Of a stretch of DNA of 42,736 bases, positions 1-7,528 are shown piece after piece. Made by a program: the position numbers and the translations under genes. The notes below the pieces were generated by a model that searched no databases, had not been told where the DNA came from, and saw only the letters and a list, made by a program, of their open reading frames with translations. Origin of the DNA: Candidatus Accumulibacter iunctus (GTDB lineage Bacteria; Pseudomonadota; Gammaproteobacteria; Burkholderiales; Rhodocyclaceae); contig DDUX01000070.1 in NCBI GenBank assembly GCA_002345025.1, positions 79,135 to 121,870 of the forward strand. Direction: 5' to 3'. Numbering within the stretch: the stretch's first letter is position 1; every line of letters starts with the position of its first letter.

Positions 1-213
1 GACAAGGATGGCGGCACGACGCTCAAGGAATCGCCGCCCAAGCCCGCCAAGCCGGTACCGGCACCGGCGAAGCCGAAGAGCAGCGCGCCGAAGGAGGACG
101 CGGAGGAAGCTTCCGAGCTGCCGAGCCGCGAACTGGCGTCGAAGAAGGACTATCAGCTCAATCAGGCGCTCAATCTTCTCAAGGGCATGCAGATCATGAA
201 GACTGCGCGCTGA
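1..213 (+). CDS. C-terminal end of an S41 carboxy-terminal processing protease (partial)
   Basis: The open frame enters from the left edge and ends at TGA 211-213, so only the last 70 residues are seen. They are a Pro/Lys/Ala-rich low-complexity linker followed by a charged helix ending NQALNLLKGMQIMKTAR. That tail resembles the C-terminal end of CtpA/Prc-like periplasmic S41 proteases of betaproteobacteria, which carry such a linker after the PDZ and protease domains. No catalytic residue lies inside the window, so the family call is inferred from the tail only. It is co-oriented with the next two genes. Confidence 0.5.
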   Translation, partial: DKDGGTTLKESPPKPAKPVPAPAKPKSSAPKEDAEEASELPSRELASKKDYQLNQALNLLKGMQIMKTAR

Positions 214-235
214 CTCGTGGCGGCGGACAGCGAAG

Positions 236-655
236 GTGAAACGACCGGCTGCGCCAGCCCCCCCGCCGATCCGCAAGCAGCGGACCATCGTGTTCGCCAG
301 GTTTCCCCCTGGACAAGTCGCCGAAGCCGCCACCTACCTCGGCAGCGTCGAGCAACTGCAGGTCGAGCCGCGCGAGCCGGCGCGGGCAGTCGGCGTTGCC
401 TACGACCTGCGGCAACACTCGCTCGAGGAACTCGAAAGCTCTCTTGAGGACCGCGGCCACCACCTCGACAACACCCTGCTGAGCAAGATGGTGCGGGCGC
501 TGATCTACTACGTCGAGGAAACCCAGCTGCACAATCTGCAAACGCCGGCGCGGCCGCTCAAGCGCTCGCAATCCGAAGCCTACACGCATGCCTGGGAGCG
601 CCACCCGCACGGTGATCACGACGACACGCCGCCGGAGTGGCGCGAGTACAAGTAG
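236..655 (+). CDS. Hypothetical protein, 139 aa, between a protease gene and a MoeB/ThiF-like gene
   Basis: The frame begins with GTG at 236 and ends with TAG at 653-655. There is no ATG alternative and no convincing ribosome binding site. The N-terminus is Pro/Ala/Lys-rich. The middle (about residues 20-95) mixes strands and helices and includes LDNTLLSKMVRALIYYVEE. The C-terminus is His/Asp-rich (HPHGDHDD). There is no signal peptide or membrane segment. It sits 22 bases after the protease gene and 9 bases before the MoeB-like gene, so it is probably cotranscribed with both. I do not recognise the family. Confidence 0.6.
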   Translation: MKRPAAPAPPPIRKQRTIVFARFPPGQVAEAATYLGSVEQLQVEPREPARAVGVAYDLRQHSLEELESSLEDRGHHLDNTLLSKMVRALIYYVEETQLHNLQTPARPLKRSQSEAYTHAWERHPHGDHDDTPPEWREYK

Positions 656-664
656 CTTTGCACC

Positions 665-1423
665 GTGAACGACCGGCAGTTGCTGCGCTACAGCCGCCAC
701 ATCCTCCTCGATGAAATAGGCATCGACGGTCAGCAGCGCCTGGTCGACGCGCGTGCGCTGATCATCGGGGCCGGCGGCCTTGGCTCACCGGCAGCACTCT
801 ACATGGCTTCGGCGGGCATTGGCCGGATCACCCTCGCCGACGGCGACACCGTCGACCTGACCAACCTGCAGCGCCAGATTCTGCACAGCGAAGACCGCCT
901 CGGCCAGCCCAAGGTTGCATCCGGCCTGGCGGCACTGCAGGCGATCAATCCCGAGGTGCAGGTCGAAATGGTACCCCACCGCCTCGCCGGCGATGCACTC
1001 GCGGCGCTGGTCGCCGAAACCGACGTGGTGCTCGATTGCAGCGACAACTTCGCGACGCGGCACGCCGTCAATCGGGCCTGCGTCAGACACCGCAAACCCC
1101 TGGTGTCCGGCGCGGCCATCCGCTTCGCCGGTCAACTCGCCGTCTTCGACAGCCGACGTCGCCACAGTCCCTGCTACAACTGCCTCTTTCCCGAGACCGG
1201 CGAAGTCGATGAGGTGCGCTGCGCCGTCATGGGGGTGTTTGCACCGCTCACCGGCATCATCGGCACGATGCAGGCAGCCGAAGCGCTGAAGCTGATCGCC
1301 GGCGCCGGCGAAGTGACCGTCGGAAGACTCTGGCTACTCGATGGCCTGGCAATGGAGTGGCGCAGTGTCCGCTTCGGCCAGGATCCGGAGTGTCCGGTCT
1401 GTGCCGACTCAACGCTCAACTGA
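665..1423 (+). CDS. moeB: MoeB/ThiF/HesA family E1-like adenylyltransferase
   Basis: This 252-residue E1-like enzyme adenylates the C-terminal Gly-Gly of a ubiquitin-like sulfur carrier (MoaD or ThiS) for molybdopterin or thiamine synthesis. Visible features are the ATP-binding glycine loop GAGGLGSP near residue 36, the DLTNLQRQ segment, and DCSDNF near residue 125. Two CxxC pairs for structural zinc are present (CYNC and CPVC), and VRCAVMG lies just before the conserved GVFAPL segment. The length matches stand-alone MoeB/ThiF, with no rhodanese domain. GTG at 665 is the only sensible start before the conserved QLLRYSRH. The 3' end overlaps the convergent ribD by 8 bases. MoeB and ThiF cannot be separated from sequence alone. 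Confidence 0.88.
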   Translation: MNDRQLLRYSRHILLDEIGIDGQQRLVDARALIIGAGGLGSPAALYMASAGIGRITLADGDTVDLTNLQRQILHSEDRLGQPKVASGLAALQAINPEVQVEMVPHRLAGDALAALVAETDVVLDCSDNFATRHAVNRACVRHRKPLVSGAAIRFAGQLAVFDSRRRHSPCYNCLFPETGEVDEVRCAVMGVFAPLTGIIGTMQAAEALKLIAGAGEVTVGRLWLLDGLAMEWRSVRFGQDPECPVCADSTLN

Positions 1424-2522
1424 AGCGCGCCAGCAGCCGCAGATCCGGACCGATCAAGCGCAGGTCGCGAATGCACAGCTGCTTGCGGTCAGCCAGCGCT
1501 TCGATCTGCGGCAGGGCGAACATGCCGCGCGCCGCATCGCCGACGAGACACGGCGCCAGGTAGAGCAGCAGTTCATCGACCAGACCTGCCCTGAGCAGGG
1601 CACCACTGAGTGTGAAGCCGGCTTCGGCATGGACTTCGTTGACGCCGCGCCGGGCCAGTTCGGCAAGCAGGGCCTCCACATCGACCTGATCGCCGGGCCC
1701 AGGCAACAGCAGGATTTCGGCGCCCCGCCGTGCGAGCGCCGCGCGGCGGGCGGGATCGCCCGTCGCGGCAACGATCAGGGTACCGCCGCCGAGCAGGACC
1801 CGCGCGTCCGGCGACGTTTCGAGGCGACTATCGACGACGATGCGCAGCGGCTGACGGACATCGCCGGACGCTGCGGCGACGCCGCGCACATTGAGCTGCG
1901 GATCGTCCTCGCGCACAGTACCGATCCCGGTCAGAATCGCGCAGGCGCGAGCCCGCCAGCGATGACCGTCCTGCCTCGCCGCCGGCCCCGTCAACCACTG
2001 GCTGGCACCGTTCAGCAACGCTGTCTTGCCGTCCAGACTGGCGGCAAGCTTCAGTCGCAGCCAGGGTCGGGCACGCGTCATCCGGGCAATGAAGCCGATG
2101 TTGAGTTCCCGCGCCTCGTCAGCAAGCAAGCCGCATTCGGCGTTCACCCCAGCCTGCCGCAGGGTCGCCAGCCCGCGACCGGCGACCAGCGGATTCGGAT
2201 CCTCGATGGCCGCGACGACCCGCTGCACTCCGGCCGCCAGCAGCGTCTCGGCGCAAGGGGGCGTGCGGCCGTGGTGACTACAGGGCTCAAGGGTCACGAA
2301 GACGGTGCCGCCGCGTGCCCGGTCACCGGCCGCCTGCAGCGCATGCACTTCGGCATGCTGCCCGCCAGCCCGCACGTGCCAGCCCTCACCGACGACCTGC
2401 TGATCGCGAACGATGACGCAGCCAACGCGCGGATTCGGCGTCGTCGACAGCAAGCCGCGCTCGGCGAGGCGGAGGGCGCGCGCCATGAACTCATGATCGG
2501 CCGCGCTGAACGCGGGCTGCAT
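1416..2522 (-). CDS. ribD: Bifunctional riboflavin biosynthesis deaminase/reductase RibD
   Basis: RibD deaminates and then reduces the pyrimidine intermediate made from GTP, the second and third steps of riboflavin synthesis. The protein is 368 residues, the usual size. The N-terminal deaminase half carries the zinc site HAEVHA (about residue 57) and PCSHHGRTPPC. The C-terminal half, from about residue 155, is the NADPH-dependent reductase with KLAASLDGKTA and the GIGTVREDDPQLNVR region. The ATG overlaps the stop of nrdR (ATGA), giving a glyA-nrdR-ribD operon. No FMN riboswitch lies before the operon. Confidence 0.96.
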   Translation of the reverse strand: MQPAFSAADHEFMARALRLAERGLLSTTPNPRVGCVIVRDQQVVGEGWHVRAGGQHAEVHALQAAGDRARGGTVFVTLEPCSHHGRTPPCAETLLAAGVQRVVAAIEDPNPLVAGRGLATLRQAGVNAECGLLADEARELNIGFIARMTRARPWLRLKLAASLDGKTALLNGASQWLTGPAARQDGHRWRARACAILTGIGTVREDDPQLNVRGVAAASGDVRQPLRIVVDSRLETSPDARVLLGGGTLIVAATGDPARRAALARRGAEILLLPGPGDQVDVEALLAELARRGVNEVHAEAGFTLSGALLRAGLVDELLLYLAPCLVGDAARGMFALPQIEALADRKQLCIRDLRLIGPDLRLLARFS

Positions 2523-2992
2523 CAGCGCCCGAGCGGCTGCGCCGACCGCGAGACCTCACGAATGAGCTTGGAGAACTCGTCCACGTCCTCGAAGTTCCGA
2601 TAGACCGAGGCAAAGCGGACATACGCCACCTTGTCGAGCTTCTTCAACTCGCGCATCACCATCTCGCCAAGCTTCTCGGAAGCCACTTCACGTTCGCCAA
2701 GCGCCAGCAGTTTTTCCTCGATGCGGCTGATCGCCGCCTCAACCGCCTGGCTGCTCACCGGTCGCTTGCGCAGGGCCAGACCGAGACTCGCGGCAAGCTT
2801 GTCGCGGTCGAAATCGACTCTCGACCCGTTCTTCTTGATCACCTGCGGCATCCGCAATTCGGCCCGCTCGTGGGTCGTGAAGCGCTTGTCGCATTTCAGG
2901 CAGCGCCGCCGCCGGCGGACGATGTCGCCATCCTCATTGATCCGGGTGTCGGCGACAGTCGTTTCGGCGGCGCCACAGAACGGACACTTCAT
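2522..2992 (-). CDS. nrdR: Transcriptional repressor NrdR
   Basis: NrdR senses ATP/dATP and represses ribonucleotide reductase genes by binding NrdR boxes. This 156-residue protein has the N-terminal zinc ribbon (CPFC at residues 3-6 and CLKC near 31-34) with the basic RRRRRCLKC segment. An ATP-cone domain follows from about residue 46. Length and layout are normal. The start ATG lies 9 bases after the glyA stop, and the stop overlaps the ribD start. The glyA-nrdR-ribD order is common in proteobacteria. No NrdR target gene is in the window. Confidence 0.97.
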   Translation of the reverse strand: MKCPFCGAAETTVADTRINEDGDIVRRRRRCLKCDKRFTTHERAELRMPQVIKKNGSRVDFDRDKLAASLGLALRKRPVSSQAVEAAISRIEEKLLALGEREVASEKLGEMVMRELKKLDKVAYVRFASVYRNFEDVDEFSKLIREVSRSAQPLGR

Positions 2993-3001
2993 CCTGGCTC
3001 G

Positions 3002-4252
3002 CTAGGCACCGTAGACCGGGAACTTCCTGCACAAGGTCGCAACGTCGGCCCGCACCCGGCGCATGAGCGCCTCGTCAGTCGGTGCTTCGAGAACGTCAGC
3101 GATCAGGTGCGCGACCTGCTCCGACTCGATCTCGGTAAAACCGCGCGTCGTCATCGCCGGCGAACCGATGCGGATTCCCGAGGTGACGAAGGGCTTCTGC
3201 GGATCGTTCGGAATCGCGTTCTTGTTGACCGTGATGTGCGCTGCGCCGAGGGCAGCTTCGGCGTCCTTGCCGGTGATGTTCCTGGCACGCAGGTCGACGA
3301 GAAAGACGTGCGACTCGGTACGACCCGAGACGATGCGCAGCCCGCGCTCTTCGGCAAGGACGCGGGACAGGACACGCGCGTTGGCAAGAACCTGCTCCTG
3401 GTAGTCACGGAAAGCCGGTGTCAGCGCCTCCTTGAAAGCCACCGCCTTGGCGGCGATGACGTGCATCAGGGGGCCTCCCTGCAGACCCGGGAAAACCGCC
3501 GAATTGATCGCCTTCTCGTGTTCGGCCTTCATCAGGATGACGCCGCCGCGGGGTCCGCGCAGCGTCTTGTGCGTCGTGGACGTGACGACATCGGCACAGG
3601 GCACCGGATTGGGATAACAGCCGGCAGCGACGAGGCCGGCATAGTGCGCCATGTCGACCATGAAGGTTGCGCCAATTTCCTTCGCCACGGCAGCGAAGCG
3701 TTCGAAATCGATGCGCAGCGAATAGGCCGACGCGCCGGCGATCAGGATGCGTGGCCTGTGTTCGCGCGCCAGCGCTTCCATTTTCGCGTAGTCGATGGCT
3801 TCATTCGCATCCAGGCCGTAGGCGACGACCCGGAACCACTTGCCGGAGAGGTTGAGCGGCATGCCGTGCGTCAGGTGGCCACCCTCGGCCAGGCTCATTC
3901 CCATGATCGTGTCACCCGGCTTGGCAAAGGCCATCAGTACCGCCTGATTGGCCTGCGAACCCGAATTCGGCTGAACGTTCGCCGCCTCGGCACCGAACAG
4001 CTTCCGCAGCCGCTCGATCGCCAATTGTTCGGCAACATCGACGTGTTCGCAGCCGCCATAATAACGCTTGCCCGGATAACCCTCGGCGTACTTGTTGGTC
4101 AGTTGTGAGCCCTGTGCCGCCATCACCGCGTGGCTGACGTAGTTCTCCGAGGCAATCAGCTCGATATGCTCTTCCTGGCGGCGATTCTCGTCCTGGATGG
4201 CCTGCCAGATCTTCGGGTCCACCCGCGCCAGGGTGTCTTTGACTGAAAACAT
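3002..4252 (-). CDS. glyA: Serine hydroxymethyltransferase GlyA
   Basis: GlyA interconverts serine and glycine, charging tetrahydrofolate with a one-carbon unit, and uses PLP. Starting at ATG 4252 gives 416 residues, the standard length. The N-terminus MFSVKDTLARVDPKIW matches the family. The PLP lysine lies in TSTTHKTLRGPRGG (about residue 230), and HIELIASENYVS is present near residue 27. The frame is open further upstream, but that part is not conserved. A GTGAGG ribosome binding site sits about 8 bases before this ATG. It is the first gene of the glyA-nrdR-ribD operon. Confidence 0.97.
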   Translation of the reverse strand: MFSVKDTLARVDPKIWQAIQDENRRQEEHIELIASENYVSHAVMAAQGSQLTNKYAEGYPGKRYYGGCEHVDVAEQLAIERLRKLFGAEAANVQPNSGSQANQAVLMAFAKPGDTIMGMSLAEGGHLTHGMPLNLSGKWFRVVAYGLDANEAIDYAKMEALAREHRPRILIAGASAYSLRIDFERFAAVAKEIGATFMVDMAHYAGLVAAGCYPNPVPCADVVTSTTHKTLRGPRGGVILMKAEHEKAINSAVFPGLQGGPLMHVIAAKAVAFKEALTPAFRDYQEQVLANARVLSRVLAEERGLRIVSGRTESHVFLVDLRARNITGKDAEAALGAAHITVNKNAIPNDPQKPFVTSGIRIGSPAMTTRGFTEIESEQVAHLIADVLEAPTDEALMRRVRADVATLCRKFPVYGA

Positions 4253-4284
4253 CGTATACGCCTCACGACCTTGAACGGACTGCG

Positions 4285-4311
4285 ATTGTAGCATGTGCCG
4301 TCGATCGGCAA
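4285..4311 (-). promoter_or_regulatory. Predicted sigma-70 promoter of glyA
   Basis: On the minus strand an extended -10, TGCTACAAT, has its hexamer TACAAT at 4290-4285. A weak -35, TTGCCG, lies at 4311-4306, with a 15-base spacer. Transcription would start about 25 bases before the GlyA ATG. The -10 is strong; the -35 and spacing are poor. Prediction only. Confidence 0.45.
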
Positions 4312-4421
4312 GCCGCGGCGGCTCGCCCGCCCGCCGGCGACGCCGTCGCGGCAGTGCGCGGAGTGGCTGCGCCGGGCTCGCGGCATCTCGCCGGCGCAAC
4401 CCCCCCCGGTTCTCCAGCCCG

Positions 4422-4691
4422 CTAGTCGTCGCGGTCGGCGTCATGCACGCCGTAGTCACGGTCAAGCTCGTTCATCTGGCGCGCGTACCACCAGACGATC
4501 AGCAGGTAGATCAGTGGCGCCCCCTGGGCGCCCATGTAGAAGCCGAGCGGGATACCCAGGACGAGGATGTGCTCGACTTCGCGCGCGAAGTAGCTGATGA
4601 CGAACGAGACGAAGAACCAGACCCCGAGAAGCCACGCCGTCAGCCAGAGGTTGCGCCGCCAGTAGCCGCGCTGCCGTTCATCGAGCTGCAT
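4422..4691 (-). CDS. DUF4212 small subunit of a sodium/solute symporter
   Basis: This 89-residue protein has a charged N-terminus (MQLDERQRGYWRRN) and two hydrophobic segments (about residues 17-37 and 48-70). It ends in an acidic tail. The pattern and the YWRRNLWLTAWLLGVWF opening match DUF4212, the small partner of VC_2705-type symporters. The ATG at 4691 was chosen because a perfect GGAGGGG precedes it. An upstream in-frame ATG would only add an unconserved extension. It lies 72 bases downstream of the large symporter gene, whereas the small subunit more often comes first. A role in assembling or regulating the symporter is assumed from the family. Confidence 0.88.
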   Translation of the reverse strand: MQLDERQRGYWRRNLWLTAWLLGVWFFVSFVISYFAREVEHILVLGIPLGFYMGAQGAPLIYLLIVWWYARQMNELDRDYGVHDADRDD

Positions 4692-4763
4692 CGCCCCTCC
4701 CCGGCTGCCGACGGCCATGCCGCTGATGCGCAGCGGCTCGACGTGTCGTCGGCGCACGGCGCA

Positions 4764-6800
4764 TCAGCGATCGAGCTCCGGGTAACGGACGCTTTCGACG
4801 AAGTCCTGCGTTTCCCGGCTCGGCGGCTTGCCCAGCAGGCTGACGACAACGATCGTCGCGAACCCGGCAGCGACGCCCCAGACGCCGGCCGCAGTGGATT
4901 GAATGCCGAGCCAGGGCTCCATGCCGATACCCTGGATGCGCAGCCACGGAATCGAGTCGAAGTGAACACGAACCATGTAATAGAGAGTCACCAGCAAGCC
5001 GACCAGCATGCCGCTGACTGCCCCGGCATGCGTCGCCCTTTTCCAGAAGACGCCAAGGATCAGCGCTGGAAACAGGGCCGCCCCGGCAAGCGAGAACGCC
5101 CATGCCACCATGAACAGGATCGTCGCCGGCTTCTGCGACGCGACAGTGGCAGCCAGCACGGCGACGACCAGCAGCAACGACTTGGAGACGACGAGCCGCC
5201 ACTGCGTCGTCGCATTGGGGCGATAGATCTTGTAGTAGAGATCATGCGACAGGGCGCCGGCGATCGTCAGCAGCAGCCCGTCCGCGGTGGACAGGGCAGC
5301 CGCCAGAGCGCCGGCCGCCACCAGACCGGAGATGACGTAAGGCAGACCGGCAATCTCCGGCGTCGCCAGCAGGATCACGTCCGGATTCAGTACCAGCTCC
5401 GCCAGCTGTACGATGCCGTCACCATTGATGTCCTCGATCGAGACCATGCCGATCTTGCCCCACGAACTCACCCACAGCGGCAATTGCGCGATCGGCGAGC
5501 CAACCAGGTGCGAGTAGATCTCGTACTTGACGAAAGCGGCGTAGGCTGGTGCGGTCAGGTACAGCGCCAGGATGAACAGCAGCGACCAGAAGACCGAACG
5601 ACGCGCATCGCCAACGCTGGGGGTGGTGTAGTAGCGGGTCAGGACGTGCGGCAAGGCGGCAGTTCCGATCATCAGGCAGAAGACGAGGCTGAGAAAGTTG
5701 GCGCGCGCCAGCTCGTCTACCGACTCACCCTGCCCCGGAAAGGCTGTCGTGTGGTGATCGGGTTCGGCTCCCCGCTGCGCCGCCTGATGCATCTGCGTTT
5801 CCCAGTAGCTGCGGGCGTCCTCACTGTTTCGTGGCAGCTCGCGCCGCTGCCTTTCGAGCGCCACCACCTCGCGCATCTGTGCGTTGTCGTTCTTCAGCGT
5901 GTTGATCCTCGCCGCCAGATCGCGCCGCTCCTCCTCGAGCGATTCCGGGAGCGTCAGGATGCGATCGTGGTAGGCATCGGCGCGCTCGCGGAAGAGGCGG
6001 CGCGCCTCGACCTCGGCGGGTTCGTCGAAGATCCGCTCCTCCAGCACCTGCACCTGCTGCAGGACGCGGCCATAGGTCAGCTGCGCCAGAGGAATTCCGG
6101 TCACCTGATACGAGAGAATGGTCACGGGGACGAGATAGGCGACGATCAGGATCGCGTACTGAGCCACCTGCGTCCAGGTCACCGCGCGCATGCCGCCAAG
6201 AAACGAGCACACGAGGATGCCGGCGAGACCGACGAAGACCCCGATCTCGAACTGCAGCCCGACGAAGCGGCTGGTGATCAGGCCGACGCCATAGATCTGC
6301 GCGACGACATAGACGAAAGACGCCAGGATCGTCGCCAGGACCCCAACCAGTCTTGCCTGATTGCCCCCATAGCGTGCTGCGAGAAAATCGGGGATCGTGT
6401 ACTGGCCGAAACGACGCAGGTAGGGCGCCAGCAACAGGGCAACCAGCACATAGCCGCCCGTCCAGCCCATGACATAGGCCAGGCCCTGATGGCCCGACAG
6501 GTACAGCGTTCCCGCCAGCCCCATGAACGAGGCGGAACTCATCCAGTCGGCGCCGGTCGCCATGCCGTTGAAAACCGCCGGTACGCGCCGCCCGGCGACA
6601 TAATATTCGGCAACGCTGGCGGTACGCGCCAGCACACCGATGGTCGCGTAAAGAAAGATGGTCAGCAGCAGAAAGGAGTAGCCGATCCAGCGTGGCGGCA
6701 TGCCGTAACGCTCGAGCACAGCCAGCATCAGGACGAAAGCGAAGAACCCGACCGTGTACGAAGCGTAGTAGCGCCGCAGCCGCGGCATGTAGTCGGCCAT
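4764..6800 (-). CDS. Sodium:solute symporter, VC_2705/ActP-like (probable acetate or short organic acid uptake)
   Basis: This 678-residue inner-membrane protein has about 13 predicted transmembrane segments. The SSS-family core includes VAEYYVAGRRVPAVFNGMA (about residues 63-81), ADWMSSASFMGLAG, and ALSTADGLLLTIAGALSHD (about residues 502-520). A charged coiled-coil-like insertion, about residues 245-345, sits between membrane segments. An EF-hand-type loop (D-I-N-G-D-G-I-V-Q-L-A-E, residues 457-468) lies in another loop. The gene is 12 bases after the exonuclease gene and near acs, which supports uptake of acetate or a similar acid. The substrate is not proven. Confidence 0.9.
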   Translation of the reverse strand: MADYMPRLRRYYASYTVGFFAFVLMLAVLERYGMPPRWIGYSFLLLTIFLYATIGVLARTASVAEYYVAGRRVPAVFNGMATGADWMSSASFMGLAGTLYLSGHQGLAYVMGWTGGYVLVALLLAPYLRRFGQYTIPDFLAARYGGNQARLVGVLATILASFVYVVAQIYGVGLITSRFVGLQFEIGVFVGLAGILVCSFLGGMRAVTWTQVAQYAILIVAYLVPVTILSYQVTGIPLAQLTYGRVLQQVQVLEERIFDEPAEVEARRLFRERADAYHDRILTLPESLEEERRDLAARINTLKNDNAQMREVVALERQRRELPRNSEDARSYWETQMHQAAQRGAEPDHHTTAFPGQGESVDELARANFLSLVFCLMIGTAALPHVLTRYYTTPSVGDARRSVFWSLLFILALYLTAPAYAAFVKYEIYSHLVGSPIAQLPLWVSSWGKIGMVSIEDINGDGIVQLAELVLNPDVILLATPEIAGLPYVISGLVAAGALAAALSTADGLLLTIAGALSHDLYYKIYRPNATTQWRLVVSKSLLLVVAVLAATVASQKPATILFMVAWAFSLAGAALFPALILGVFWKRATHAGAVSGMLVGLLVTLYYMVRVHFDSIPWLRIQGIGMEPWLGIQSTAAGVWGVAAGFATIVVVSLLGKPPSRETQDFVESVRYPELDR

Positions 6801-6812
6801 CAGCGGCGCTCG

Positions 6813-7526
6813 CTAGGCGCTCTGGCGCATGTGCCGACGCGCCTTCTCCAGTTCGCGCAGGCTCGCCGGCGTATCGAAACCCCTGCTTGCGGCATGGGCC
6901 ATGGCGATCTGCAGCAACTGCGCGGTGGCAAAAGCGTCCGACAAGGCGTCGTGGCGTTTGATGCTGTCGATGCCGAAGTGCTCAAGCCAGGCGTCGAGCC
7001 GCTCCGGACCGGCGTCCACCTCGCGAAACAGGTCAGGGAGAATCCACGCCAGGTCCAGCCACGGCTGTTGCAGTCGCACACCGAGGTACTCCGCCAGGAC
7101 TCTGCGAATCACCCTGCGCACGTAATTGGCGTTGTAGGCCACCAGTGGCGCCTTGCCGAGAAAGGCGAGAAAGGCAATCAGGCCCTCGACCATCGACGAG
7201 GCCGCCAGCGGCTCCGCTGCGGCGGCCATCGACGATGGCACCGCGTGCGCACCCGCGACCGGCTCTTCCAGAACCAGTTGCCAGGCATCCCTGAAAGCGA
7301 TCTGGCCATCGACCAGAGCCAGGGCGGCGATCGCACGCGGCTGCGCGCTGTCCGGATCGCCGCCGGTCGCCTCGACATCGATCACCACGTAGCGGCAGCG
7401 ATAATGCGAACGGCGCAGATCGACGTCCGGCAGCTGCCGCCAGCCTGCGACCAGTTGCTCCTGCCGGGCCGTCAAGGCTTCACCGGGGATCCTCTGGGTG
7501 CCGAGGAAGCGCGATATCCAGCTCAT
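6813..7526 (-). CDS. DnaQ-like 3'-5' exonuclease-fold protein with an altered ExoII site
   Basis: This 237-residue protein has the RNase H-like exonuclease fold of the DnaQ superfamily. ExoI is VVIDVEATGGD, with D50 and E52 present. ExoIII is HDALSDAFATA, with H192 and D197 present. At ExoII the expected Asp is absent: VAYNANYVRRVI has Val136 where active relatives have D. The first 45 residues are an extra N-terminal segment typical of the type linked to DUF294 proteins. The gene starts 2 bases after the DUF294 gene ends, so the two are translationally linked. Activity on DNA or RNA is uncertain because of the missing acid. Confidence 0.8.
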   Translation of the reverse strand: MSWISRFLGTQRIPGEALTARQEQLVAGWRQLPDVDLRRSHYRCRYVVIDVEATGGDPDSAQPRAIAALALVDGQIAFRDAWQLVLEEPVAGAHAVPSSMAAAAEPLAASSMVEGLIAFLAFLGKAPLVAYNANYVRRVIRRVLAEYLGVRLQQPWLDLAWILPDLFREVDAGPERLDAWLEHFGIDSIKRHDALSDAFATAQLLQIAMAHAASRGFDTPASLRELEKARRHMRQSA

Positions 7527-7528
7527 GC

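Noticed and set aside
2993..3001. FMN riboswitch for ribD
   Set aside because: ribD is the third gene of a tightly packed operon; there is no room for an RFN element, and none is seen before glyA.
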